A stretch of DNA of 64,000 nucleotides. Source: UBA6059 sp965227155 (GTDB taxonomy: Bacteria; Bacteroidota; Bacteroidia; Cytophagales; Cyclobacteriaceae). This document shows positions 44,584 through 52,370 of the stretch, piece after piece (the first letter of the stretch is position 1; each line of letters starts with the position of its first letter). Made by a program: the position numbers and the translations under genes. The stretch is taken from assembly GCA_965227155.1 (NCBI GenBank), contig OZ245731.1, positions 2,666,001-2,730,000 on the forward strand, read 5' to 3'. Below the pieces are notes generated by a model, which had not been told where the DNA came from, made no database searches, and was given only the letters and a program-made list of their open reading frames with translations.

Positions 44584-46341
44584 TCAAAAATTAATGCGAT
44601 TTCCACCGACATATGTCTCAAGTACCTGGATTTCCTGTAAGAGTGAATCTGCTGTTGCCAATGGATTTTGATCCGCAATAATAAAATCTGCCAACTTGCC
44701 CGCTTCCAATGTCCCTATTTGATCTTCCAGGCCTATTTGCCAGGCAGCATCCACTGTTAGGGCGCGTATAGCTTCCAGAGTTGTGATTCGTTCGCCTTCT
44801 CCAAGTATCTCGCCACTTTTTGTCTTTCGCTCAACTGCTGACTGAATGAGGCGAAAAGGCTTACTTTCAAACATGGGCTGATCGGCATGCAGGGTGTATC
44901 TGATGCCAGCCTCGCCGGTAGATGCTATAGGCAGTAGTGCCTGTGCCCTTTGTTCGCCGAGTAGATCGGTACGCAATCCATCGCCGTAATAGGTGATGTG
45001 GTTCACATGAAAACTCGGTGTGATATTGAGCTTTTTAAGCCGCATGATTTGTAGAGAATCCAGCATCAGGCAATGCTCTAGCCTGTGTCTGGATTGGCTA
45101 AAGTCCAGTTCATCGCTCAATGCTTCAAAGGCATCCAGCACTTCTCTAATGGCGGCATTACCCTGGGTGTGGATTGCAATTTGCCAGCCGGATTTGTGAT
45201 ATTTTCTGATGAAGGTTTTCAATTCATCCTGTTCAATAAGGGCTTCACCCCGTGTGCCCGGTTGTATGTAAAGTTGATCCCTTGTTAAAGGCGTAGTTCC
45301 ATAAGGCTCATCCATATACATAGATCCTATGTAGGGAGAGCCGTCATACCAATGCTTTACGCCCAGGATACCGTAAGCAGGGTCATTGATTCCAGGGGTA
45401 TCAGGTAGGGCACCTGCCATGTCATGCCTTAGGTAAATAAAATGCCGGGGCAACGGTTGTCGCTTGGGCAGCTGACCAATGGCTGATAATAATTTTCCCA
45501 TGAAAGTAAGTTCTGTAGCAGATAAATGTTGCCACAGCATTAATGTTTTTGGGTCTTCCATAGACATGCCTGCTGTTGCAATGGTGGTATTGCCATTGCG
45601 GGCATAGGCTGCCATTACTTCCTTAGCCCGGTCAGTAATAGATCCTTTGGCCATGTTTTCTTTGACCAGAGGGAGAAAAGGTAGAAAGGCCTGCTGCTCA
45701 ACGATGAGGCCATTAAGTGCTCCCAGACTATCCCTGCCATAATAACTGTGCGCAGAAGGATCGGGCGTTTCGGCGCTGACACCTGCTTTTTCAAAAGCCA
45801 GTGAATTGGCCCAATAATTATGCAGGCTTTGGCTAAATATCACAACCGGGTTGTTGGGAGCCATAGCATCAAGGCTGGCCTTTGTCGGTAATTGGATGTC
45901 CGGGGTAAGAATGGGGTCCAGCCCCATGCCTACCAGCACCTCACCTGGCTCGGCCTTTTTTACGGCCTGGGCAAAATGTGCCCAGATGGCTTCATTGCTG
46001 GCATGGGTAAACCCGGAAAGATCAATGGTAGAAGAAAAGATCAGGCTCAATCCGGCATGGGTATGTGGATCGATGAAGCCCGGCATGAGGGTCTTGCCCT
46101 GCAGGTCTACAATGTCAATAGGCTCTTCACCAATCGAGTTGATGATATCCTCACCGCCTAATGCTCGTATGCGTCCGTCTTCTACAAACATGGCGCTAAC
46201 CGTAGGCTGCTGAGGGTTGAGCGTGAGGATATTGCCATTGGTATAAAGTGTAGGAGGGCTATGCTGAAAATCTGGTGTGAATTGAATGTAGAGTGCACCG
46301 GCAATAATCACAAATAGGAGGGCTGCAAGAATCCGTTTCAA
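44584..46341 (-). CDS. Membrane-anchored amidohydrolase (YtcJ-like)
   Basis: A 585-residue metal-dependent hydrolase. The N-terminus (MKRILAALLFVIIAGALYIQ) is an uncleaved signal anchor or signal peptide. The YtcJ-type amidohydrolase domain is clear: TLYTNGNILTLNPQQPTVSA, GKTLMPGFIDPHTHAGLSLI with the HxH pair, GWQIAIHTQGNAAIREVLDA, SRHRLEHCLMLDSLQIMRLK, YTLHADQPMF and TVDAAWQIGLEDQIGTLEAG. It probably hydrolyses amides or N-acyl compounds outside the cytoplasm. The start codon is TTG; no upstream ATG fits. Confidence 0.88.
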   Translation of the reverse strand: MKRILAALLFVIIAGALYIQFTPDFQHSPPTLYTNGNILTLNPQQPTVSAMFVEDGRIRALGGEDIINSIGEEPIDIVDLQGKTLMPGFIDPHTHAGLSLIFSSTIDLSGFTHASNEAIWAHFAQAVKKAEPGEVLVGMGLDPILTPDIQLPTKASLDAMAPNNPVVIFSQSLHNYWANSLAFEKAGVSAETPDPSAHSYYGRDSLGALNGLIVEQQAFLPFLPLVKENMAKGSITDRAKEVMAAYARNGNTTIATAGMSMEDPKTLMLWQHLSATELTFMGKLLSAIGQLPKRQPLPRHFIYLRHDMAGALPDTPGINDPAYGILGVKHWYDGSPYIGSMYMDEPYGTTPLTRDQLYIQPGTRGEALIEQDELKTFIRKYHKSGWQIAIHTQGNAAIREVLDAFEALSDELDFSQSRHRLEHCLMLDSLQIMRLKKLNITPSFHVNHITYYGDGLRTDLLGEQRAQALLPIASTGEAGIRYTLHADQPMFESKPFRLIQSAVERKTKSGEILGEGERITTLEAIRALTVDAAWQIGLEDQIGTLEAGKLADFIIADQNPLATADSLLQEIQVLETYVGGNRINF

Positions 46342-46482
46342 AGTTTTTGTGGGTTTAGAGGGTTGAAATGCTGTTGGGCAGCAATAATAAATATGAGTTT
46401 CGTCATAGGAGCCTAAATAATCTGCTGAAAATGAAACAAATAGATATCGATGCTGTTAATTGGTTCTATTAAAATTAATACA

Positions 46483-46644
46483 ATGGAAAATACATTATCC
46501 ATATTGAAGGAAACTATTGATAACCTTCAGTATGACATTAACCTCAACAGCAACGACCTACAGGCTGAAATTAAATTGATGGAAATTGAAATTCAGCACC
46601 TGGAAGCACAGGCTGTAGCGCAGCAGATACAAGCTGCCGGATAA
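46483..46644 (+). CDS. Small coiled-coil protein (53 aa)
   Basis: The ATG at 46483 starts MENTLSILKETIDNLQYDIN, which continues as a single amphipathic helix with heptad-like spacing (LNSNDLQAEIKLMEIEIQHL) and a Gln/Ala-rich end. An upstream in-frame ATG at 46450 gives an 11-residue extension that looks unlikely. No family is known; it could be a SlyX-like oligomerising peptide. The 286 bp after it contain nothing recognisable. Confidence 0.5.
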   Translation: MENTLSILKETIDNLQYDINLNSNDLQAEIKLMEIEIQHLEAQAVAQQIQAAG

Positions 46645-46930
46645 AAAAGATTTCTCTCAAAGATGACTTTCCTCCAGGTGACTTTTGTTTGCTGTTGGAG
46701 AAACCATATTGGTTATTAAAACTAAAGATTTTGATTTTGCCCTGGTACCAGGTTGATTCTTTAGCCTTTGTTTGAAATAGAAGAGGCTTAGTGCATTCCA
46801 AATGCGCTAGTCTTAAGCCCTTGATGCAAACGAGGACTAGTGGGAATAAACCCTATTAGATACCAAGATTTATTCTAAGCGGCTTAATTCTGCATTTTTT
46901 TTCTTCCATTTCTTTGATTTTTCTTTCGTA

Positions 46931-47344
46931 TCATTTTTTTGGCCTATGATCCGTGAAGTAAATAGGTCTTACCTCTTTGACATTTACAGGTTTGTTATAT
47001 TGTTGACCTGGAAGCCATTCAAGGGGACATTCTGTGACTAATCTTACCGCCTCATTATCATAGGGTTCACCTATCCCCCTAATACATTTTACATCTCTAA
47101 TTATTCCACTTGAGTCTACAATGTATTCTACAAAGACCACATTATATTCATCGTCAATCTGTGGTGAATTATAAAATCTATTATTTGCCTGAATCCACTG
47201 TTTCCAACTTTCTCTACCTTCCTTTACTACAGGCATTTTTTGAGCGATCAAATAAACTTCTTCGACTTTTGACGAGTCACCTTCCTGTCCATGAATTGAC
47301 TGGATTATACCTAACAACATGACGAATATTATAAGTTTCTGCAT
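46931..47344 (-). CDS. Exported TonB C-terminal domain protein
   Basis: A 137-residue protein with a signal peptide (MQKLIIFVMLLGIIQSIHGQ). The mature part holds the TonB C-terminal fold: YNVVFVEYIVDSSGIIRDVK, CIRGIGEPYDNEAVRLVTEC and a terminal KEVRPIYFTDH strand. Two Cys in the domain could form a disulfide. Like the MORN-TonB protein at 1680, it lacks a membrane anchor, so it is likely a periplasmic module. It sits at the edge of the cassette-like region. Confidence 0.75.
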   Translation of the reverse strand: MQKLIIFVMLLGIIQSIHGQEGDSSKVEEVYLIAQKMPVVKEGRESWKQWIQANNRFYNSPQIDDEYNVVFVEYIVDSSGIIRDVKCIRGIGEPYDNEAVRLVTECPLEWLPGQQYNKPVNVKEVRPIYFTDHRPKK

Positions 47345-47354
47345 TTTCTATCGA

Positions 47355-47576
47355 GTTATAACAATCGTGTGTCTATAATGGCTAGAAGTAGTAAAATAGT
47401 GAAATCCGCCGGTATATTCAAAGTTTAAAAGAGGCACTGCGGCATTCCTTATAAAAATCTCTTGGAAGCCGAAAAGGGTAGAAAGCAGATCACTTTCTTT
47501 ACTGCTGATAAGTGGGATGTTTTACAGGCTCTTTACAAATGATTAAGTAAGGCCATACCCTACATCGAACGTTACC
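47355..47576 (-). repeat. Imperfect palindrome 1, attC-like (downstream of the antitoxin)
   Basis: On the minus strand the element starts TAACGTTCGATGTAGGGTAT, using the antitoxin's own stop codon, and ends GACACACGATTGTTATAAC. The two ends pair loosely (TAAC...TCG...TGT...ATGGC with GCCAT...ACA...CGA...GTTA), leaving a ~170-base interior. The interior also holds a 37-residue open frame lacking a start (ends ITFFTADKWDVLQALYK), which I cannot assign. The AAC...GTT ends and overlap with the stop codon are as in integron attC sites; pairing is the weakest of the three elements. Confidence 0.35.
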
Positions 47577-47733
47577 TGTTCGTCTTCTTCCGTTTTGCTT
47601 TTAATTTTTTGAGTTGTTCAGCTAAGTAGGCTCGTTCTTCGTCTAATGACATGTTTATGATCTCCTGGCTAACCTGCTCACGAATTTCCCTCATTCGTTC
47701 GACCATGGTACTTGTACTAGTTGCTGTTTTCAT
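47572..47733 (-). CDS. Small antitoxin-like protein paired with the PIN gene
   Basis: A 53-residue protein starting MKTATSTSTMVERMREIREQ and ending LAEQLKKLKAKRKKTNR. The ATG overlaps the end of the PIN reading frame by 17 bp, an arrangement seen with the small companion proteins of this VapC subgroup (often similar MREIRDxIxxE...MSxEE sequences). It is a helical, basic-tailed peptide likely to bind and block the toxin. It remains intact although the toxin gene is interrupted. Confidence 0.6.
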   Translation of the reverse strand: MKTATSTSTMVERMREIREQVSQEIINMSLDEERAYLAEQLKKLKAKRKKTNR

Positions 47734-48178
47734 CTCTAAATATTTCGTTTGGTGTTCGGATTTCAGTCATCTGATAGCCTTCCCTAAAGTTAATGGAATT
47801 ATATCCTCTTATACGTTCAAGGTTGACAATATGCTTAAAGTTCCAACTCGCAAGCACATCAGCTTTGTAAATTGTTGCGAGAGCTATATGTTGACAATCA
47901 GCCACGCTTGTTCGTCTGACTACTTTCTCTTTAATGTACAGTTCAGCTAGTTGCTTGGCCTCATCTGTCAGTTCGACTTACTCAATATTGGAAAGCGATT
48001 CAAAGAGATCAATGATATGATCAGGAGCCTTGTAAATTTCAAGTTCGAGAATCTCAGAGACTAAAATTGTCACTTTCTGGGAAATCAGGACCTTGAAGAA
48101 GGTTTTAGTTGAGGTTTCAAATTCTGAATCGAAATATCCACCAAATACGGAGGTGTCAATGTAAACCCGTTTGATCAT
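47717..48178 (-). pseudogene. PIN-domain (VapC-like) toxin interrupted by an in-frame TAA
   Basis: The reading frame is 153 codons long but contains a TAA at 47978-47980 (codon 67). Before it is MIKRVYIDTSVFGGYFDSEF with the catalytic Asp 8 and VSEILELEIYKAP; after it the same frame continues VELTDEAKQLAELYIKEK, then TSVADCQHIALATIYKADVL and ASWNFKHIVNLERI with the remaining acidic residues and the conserved SWNFKH segment. A single base change would restore a full PIN ribonuclease. So the toxin is either inactive, read through, or a sequencing error. The antitoxin overlaps its 3' end. Confidence 0.8.
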
Positions 48179-48227
48179 ACTCAAAGTTCGCTAATTGTAC
48201 AGGACTTGGCAAGTGACACAGGTGACA

Positions 48228-48457
48228 GGTAACCAAGCTAGCAGGTATGCGCCCAGAGCTTGGCAAGTTCCGATAAAACTAATGAATCTGCCAGTGCCCA
48301 CAAAGTATCAGATAACCACTGCGTTCAGAAAGATGAAAATCCTGCGAGATGCAGCAAGTAGAAAGCACCGGCATTTCCCAGCGGCTGATTCATGGTGATG
48401 TTCGGACTGAAGTAGGTAAAGTGGCAGTTGGCGCATTCGTGCTAGCAAATGTTATGT
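48228..48457 (-). repeat. Imperfect palindrome 2, attC-like
   Basis: The 17-bp arms GCTAGCAGGTATGCGCC (48237-48253) and GGCGCATTCGTGCTAGC (48430-48446) are inverted with two mismatches. They are flanked by AAC (48231-48233) and GTT (48451-48453) 3-4 bases outside the arms, as in the core sites of integron attC. A second inner inverted pair, AATGAATCTGCCAGTGCCC (48281) and GGCATTTCCCAGCGGCTGAT (48370), nests inside. The element lies between the PIN gene and the small-protein trio and contains no convincing gene. Confidence 0.6.
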
Positions 48458-48466
48458 ATAGGACAT

Positions 48467-48805
48467 CTACAGTGAGTTAAAAATTCTTTTCAATTCGGAA
48501 TTAGATGTCGAGTTATCCAACTCATGTAGTACTTGTCCCCTGATGGTTCTTTCACGAATTTCAATTCGACCAGTATTGTGGTTGAAAGCTAAAGCGTACC
48601 TTCTAGAGTTGATAGTTAACCAGAGGATGTTGGCAGTTTCTCCTTGATAAGTTTTCACTTCGATATCCGCAGTTGATTTCCAAATCACTGCTCCTGCGAG
48701 GGAAAGAACAATTTCGTTGACATTATGAGCATGGTGATCCGCTCGATTCATCACGCCATTAATGTATTCATTCAAAATGTTCAGACTAGTAATGGTTAGT
48801 GGCAT
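48467..48805 (-). CDS. Conserved hypothetical protein, last gene of a small-gene trio
   Basis: A 112-residue soluble protein: MPLTITSLNILNEYINGVMN, RADHHAHNVNEIVLSLAGAV with an HHAHNV stretch, then beta strands (NILWLTINSRRYALAFNHN, GRIEIRERTIRGQVL) and NSELKRIFNSL. It looks like a conserved family seen in accessory DNA, but I cannot name it. It is 5 bp downstream of the preceding membrane gene, and its stop codon lies at the start of the attC-like element 2. Confidence 0.6.
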   Translation of the reverse strand: MPLTITSLNILNEYINGVMNRADHHAHNVNEIVLSLAGAVIWKSTADIEVKTYQGETANILWLTINSRRYALAFNHNTGRIEIRERTIRGQVLHELDNSTSNSELKRIFNSL

Positions 48806-48810
48806 ATCTC

Positions 48811-49053
48811 CTATTTTTTGAAAAGTTCACCAATTAGGTAAGTGACTAGTAATACGGCTCCAATAGCAAGTGCGGCATCTACTATTTCTTGGGTATTTCT
48901 CCCTGCTTTATAATCCTTGTATTGTCCTTCAGTCAAATCACCATTTTGATAGAGTAGATGCATGAATTCATCCTTCTCTTCCTTCGATGCGGTCTTCAAT
49001 TTGACCTTATCTCCTAAATAGGAAAGCCTCTTGAAATCAACGAATTTATCCAT
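48811..49053 (-). CDS. Small membrane-tail protein (80 aa)
   Basis: An 80-residue protein with a charged N-terminal ~55 residues (GDKVKLKTASKEEKDEFMHL, TEGQYKDYKAGRNTQ) and a single C-terminal hydrophobic helix (IVDAALAIGAVLLVTYLIGE). This is a tail-anchored layout. It overlaps the upstream gene by 8 bp and is followed 5 bp later by the next gene, so the trio is one transcript. Function unknown. Confidence 0.55.
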   Translation of the reverse strand: MDKFVDFKRLSYLGDKVKLKTASKEEKDEFMHLLYQNGDLTEGQYKDYKAGRNTQEIVDAALAIGAVLLVTYLIGELFKK

Positions 49054-49291
49054 TTTTACCTCCGTTCATTTGTTCGAAAATAGTTTTCAAAAGTGGATAT
49101 AGTTCACTGAGTTTATCGATAGTATGCTGTTGAAGGTTGTCCCTCTGTTCGAGATCTTTAAACTTGAGTTCAAGTTTGTGAATGTCGTCTTTGAAGCCGT
49201 TAACAGTTTTGAAATGCCAGTAAAGGAAACCTGCAACTGCCGCCACGCCAGAAAGAATGAACCCTAAGATTTTTATAGTACTATCATCCAT
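49046..49291 (-). CDS. Small membrane coiled-coil protein (81 aa)
   Basis: An 81-residue protein with one N-terminal TM helix (IKILGFILSGVAAVAGFLYW) followed by a coiled coil (DDIHKLELKFKDLEQRDNLQ, QHTIDKLSELYPLLKTIFEQ). The pattern resembles small holin-like or structural membrane subunits encoded in cassettes and phages. It is the first gene of the trio, 19 bp after the attC-like element 3, and overlaps the next gene by 8 bp. Confidence 0.55.
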   Translation of the reverse strand: MDDSTIKILGFILSGVAAVAGFLYWHFKTVNGFKDDIHKLELKFKDLEQRDNLQQHTIDKLSELYPLLKTIFEQMNGGKNG

Positions 49292-49310
49292 GGAATGCGA
49301 GTCTTATACA

Positions 49311-49434
49311 TAACGTCCAACTAAAATGAGTATGCGCTTCGGTTACTAGAAGTACCGAAGTTTCTTTTCGCTCTGTCCTATCAGATGGCTCAGTTCGCAT
49401 ATTCATTTTAAGTGCTTTTTGTGTGGAGTTAAGT
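49311..49434 (-). repeat. Imperfect palindrome 3, attC-like
   Basis: Arms CTAAAATGAGTATGCG (49321-49336) and CGCATATTCATTTTAAG (49396-49412) are inverted with one mismatch and one extra base. An inner hairpin CTTCGGT (49337-49343) / ACCGAAG (49354-49360) is perfect. TAAC at 49311 and CAAC at 49318 lie outside the left arm and GTTAAG at 49428 outside the right, adjacent to the stop codon of the DUF2290-like gene. The size and layout suit an attC-type recombination site. Confidence 0.55.
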
Positions 49435-50085
49435 TTAAGCGCAAGAGATTGCCATATGCAAAATAGCCCTTTCTTCATCTTGAATACATTCATCAAATGT
49501 AGCATTAAGTTCGAAACTTAGATCGCTTGTAAATTTGGTTCTAGCAGTATTATAAAAATTCCTTAGAATAAAATCAATAAATATGTAAGGAGTTATTGGT
49601 ACAGTAAGTGGTATCCTACAATTTCTATATTGACCTATAGTAACATGTGATTTTGAGTGATCAATAATTTTAAAGTTTTTGGGGTCAAAGTCAAAGCGTA
49701 TCGGAGTGGTTACAATATTCTTGTCGAGGATATCAGCATAAACTTCGTCCAGTTCGTATATTTCGCTGTTGTTTTGAAATTCCTCTAAATTGGGCGAAGG
49801 AAAGAATGCCAATCTATACTTTTCTAAAGCCCCTTCATTGTTAAAGCTATACATCAATTGAATTAAAGCACCATCTACCATCTTTATGTTGTAGTTCTTT
49901 TCCCTGTCCAGCAAATTATATATTTCTGAATATGGGATGTTTTTTAAAGCGACAGCAAGATCATGATTTCCAGAAATATAGATTGACCCATCTTTTTCCG
50001 ACGGAAAATTTTGTTCTTCCGAAAGATTGACAGCTATTAATTGAGATGTCAAGTTTGTGATTTGCTTGAGTATTTCGGCCTTCAC
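49435..50085 (-). CDS. DUF2290-like protein coupled to the helicase
   Basis: A 216-residue protein. It has a DGALIQLMYSFNNEGALEKY segment and a FDFDPKNFKIIDHSKSHVTI stretch leading to GQYRNCRIPLTVPITPYIFI and DFILRNFYNTARTKF, the pattern I recognise as DUF2290. Function is unknown; it has no enzyme motif that I can name, but it is predicted to be soluble. Its GTG start is 2 bp after the helicase stop codon, so the two are coupled and probably interact. The usual genomic setting of DUF2290 near helicases fits an accessory or defence role, by inference. Confidence 0.6.
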   Translation of the reverse strand: MKAEILKQITNLTSQLIAVNLSEEQNFPSEKDGSIYISGNHDLAVALKNIPYSEIYNLLDREKNYNIKMVDGALIQLMYSFNNEGALEKYRLAFFPSPNLEEFQNNSEIYELDEVYADILDKNIVTTPIRFDFDPKNFKIIDHSKSHVTIGQYRNCRIPLTVPITPYIFIDFILRNFYNTARTKFTSDLSFELNATFDECIQDEERAILHMAISCA

Positions 50086-50087
50086 GA

Positions 50088-52205
50088 TTAAAAAAGCTTT
50101 TTGATTTCTTCAACTAACTCTTTAGGTAAATCTTCCTTTCTGATTTTTCCATCTCTAAGATCATCCAACACTTGTGCAAGATTTTTCTGATTCTTTTGTA
50201 CCCTATTTTTTTCTTCTGTTGACATATCCCTGTTCACAATATTCATATGTTCACGTTCATCTTTAGTTGGATATTTAAAAGAAAGCGAAAAATCATTTTC
50301 TTTAACCTTAAGAAATTCTTGCTTTAAGCCTTCCATTCTTGGTCCAATTCCACATACCCTAACCCAAGCCTTACTTCGCGTCATGGCTGTAAACAAAATG
50401 TTACGTTTTTTAGCGAGTTCTATTCCATCAAAGCAGTATTGAGAGTTAATGATGTAAACCATTGCTGCTTCGTTTCCTTTCGCTCTGTAAATTCCAGTAA
50501 AAGTGATTGTATCATTATCGTAAAAGATATCAGGAGAGGATGAAACCCCAGCGAGACTGGAATTAACGCCTTTATCAAACAATTTTTGCCTAAATGCTCC
50601 GACCAATTTTTTTGTTGTTAATGGATCTGGATTAATTACCATTATGTCATCTAGTTTGAGTTCATCCTCACGAATATTTTTTATAATTTCATTTACTACA
50701 TATTCTATTTGTTCACTATTTGATTCAAATGATTTAAAAACCAAAAGGTCATCTATAGGAGAATGGTTAGAGAGAAATTCAGGACTAGTTTCGTTATTTC
50801 TCCTTAGAGTTACCGGTTCTCCTTCTCTTAGGTTACCATCCTTAACTTCATACCCTATATCTTTCCATAAGTTTGAGTTATCAAACATTTGCACCAAGCT
50901 AGAACTATAAATTCCAAATCCTAATGCATGTGCTGAAGTTAGAATCTCCAAAGAGTTGCGATAGCACTTATACAAAATAATATCTTGTTTTGGCTGATTA
51001 TCTTCGTTAATCAATTGAACCAAAAACTTACCTTTTTCATCTTTACCAAAGAGAGCTTCAGGAGAGTCCATGGTTTTGGAGTTAAGACTTTGAAGCTCGT
51101 CATATGCATAAACAAGTCTTTTTGGTTGCTTAAGAATGCTGTAGCACATTCTTAAAAATTCTTTTGAGAAATCTTGTGCTTCATCAATGACTATTAGATC
51201 ATATTTCTGCTTGAATTCTGAAATCTCATTAATTGCTTTCTCACAAACTTTGTCGAATTCTTTTCCATACTCAGTAGTGAACCTCTTGGATGAAGAAAAG
51301 TCGATATATTCGATATTGTGGGCTCTACATATATCGAAGTAAATTCCTGGAGACGATGCTGTTCCCCAAGCATTTACTACATCAATTTTTTCCCAATCAG
51401 GTTCTTCGTTAATATGTTCATAGCTGAACATTCTGATGTACTTTTTAAATTGATCTTTAAGAGATCGAGTATTGAATGTGACAGCAATCTTCCAGTCAGG
51501 ATTTTTTGCATGTAAGTATGCCACTTTTAGTGCAAGTATTATGGTTTTACCTGATCCAGCCAGTCCTCTAATTCGTTGTACCCCTTCAACTGTTTCTATT
51601 ACGGCCGAACTTTGCTGTCTGTCTAGATTCGCAATAGAGTCTTCCAGCTTTTTAAGTTTAGCACCTCTAGAATCAACCTTTTTTACATAATCTCTTGACT
51701 TATTTTTTCGAATGGTTGTAATCGATTGAAGAACAGAAAGTAGTTTTTCGTAATACTCACTTTCATCCCAAGATGATGAATTTAGGTAATCAATTAATTT
51801 TTGATTATCCGTAAAACACGGATAATCAGCATCCTCTTCATCATCACCTGTCCAAGCAGGTGCATATGTGGCGGTTTTTATTTCAAATGCTAATTCCCTT
51901 CTATTGGTCAGTAGTTTGTGCTGAATTAGCTTTGATTTGAGTTTGGTATAGTTTTCATCTTGAATGTCGTTGTAATCAGTGCCATTTCTCAACCCTTCTT
52001 CGACATTAAAAACAATCAACCCTGTTTCTTTGGTCAGTAAAAGAGCATCGATCTGAAACCCCCCTTCAGATGTTCCGATTATAGGATATCCAAGGTAAAG
52101 TGTACCTTCAAAACGGTCTTTTAGATTCTCAAAAAGCCCTGCAAGTTGTTTTGAGGCTTCAGGTTTACTTTTTAAGTCTCCTCTGACAATATTCAATTCA
52201 CTCAT
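50088..52205 (-). CDS. Superfamily 1 helicase with N-terminal NERD-like nuclease domain
   Basis: A 705-residue protein. Residues about 1-110 resemble a NERD (PD-(D/E)xK type) domain: GTSEGGFQIDALLLTKETGL and IVFNVEEGLRNG. Where an active enzyme has ExK there is NVE, so cleavage is uncertain. Residues 210 onward are a UvrD/Rep-type helicase: RIRGLAGSGKTIILALKVAY (Walker A, 214-221), DLIVIDEAQDFSKEFL (Walker B), YDNDTITFTGIYRAKGNEAA (motif V) and FTAMTRSKAWVRV (motif VI). The C-terminus is charged. It couples to the DUF2290-like gene and looks more A+T-rich by eye than the flanks. Confidence 0.8.
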   Translation of the reverse strand: MSELNIVRGDLKSKPEASKQLAGLFENLKDRFEGTLYLGYPIIGTSEGGFQIDALLLTKETGLIVFNVEEGLRNGTDYNDIQDENYTKLKSKLIQHKLLTNRRELAFEIKTATYAPAWTGDDEEDADYPCFTDNQKLIDYLNSSSWDESEYYEKLLSVLQSITTIRKNKSRDYVKKVDSRGAKLKKLEDSIANLDRQQSSAVIETVEGVQRIRGLAGSGKTIILALKVAYLHAKNPDWKIAVTFNTRSLKDQFKKYIRMFSYEHINEEPDWEKIDVVNAWGTASSPGIYFDICRAHNIEYIDFSSSKRFTTEYGKEFDKVCEKAINEISEFKQKYDLIVIDEAQDFSKEFLRMCYSILKQPKRLVYAYDELQSLNSKTMDSPEALFGKDEKGKFLVQLINEDNQPKQDIILYKCYRNSLEILTSAHALGFGIYSSSLVQMFDNSNLWKDIGYEVKDGNLREGEPVTLRRNNETSPEFLSNHSPIDDLLVFKSFESNSEQIEYVVNEIIKNIREDELKLDDIMVINPDPLTTKKLVGAFRQKLFDKGVNSSLAGVSSSPDIFYDNDTITFTGIYRAKGNEAAMVYIINSQYCFDGIELAKKRNILFTAMTRSKAWVRVCGIGPRMEGLKQEFLKVKENDFSLSFKYPTKDEREHMNIVNRDMSTEEKNRVQKNQKNLAQVLDDLRDGKIRKEDLPKELVEEIKKLF

Positions 52206-52322
52206 ATTTCAAATATCGGGCAAATAGTTAATGATTCTTAAGAAAATTTACGAAACCCAAATTCCACACAACAACCTAATATAAAACATTCTGTATGTTT
52301 TTCTACCTTATACAGGTGACAA

Positions 52323-52364
52323 AAGTGGCTGTTATTCCTTGATATCTGGGAATAACAGCCACTT
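52323..52364 (-). terminator. Strong intrinsic terminator after the DUF6261 gene
   Basis: A perfect 16-bp stem, AAGTGGCTGTTATTCC (52323-52338) with GGAATAACAGCCACTT (52349-52364), closes a 10-base loop. Read on the minus strand, the hairpin is followed by a TTTT tract (52321-52324). It lies 7 bp after the DUF6261 stop codon and could also isolate the helicase gene from read-through. Confidence 0.85.
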
Positions 52365-52370
52365 GGTTTA

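Noticed and set aside
49284..49505. 73-aa open frame across the end of the DUF2290-like gene
   Set aside because: It overlaps the attC-like element and the 3' end of a better-supported gene, and its sequence has no recognisable domain.
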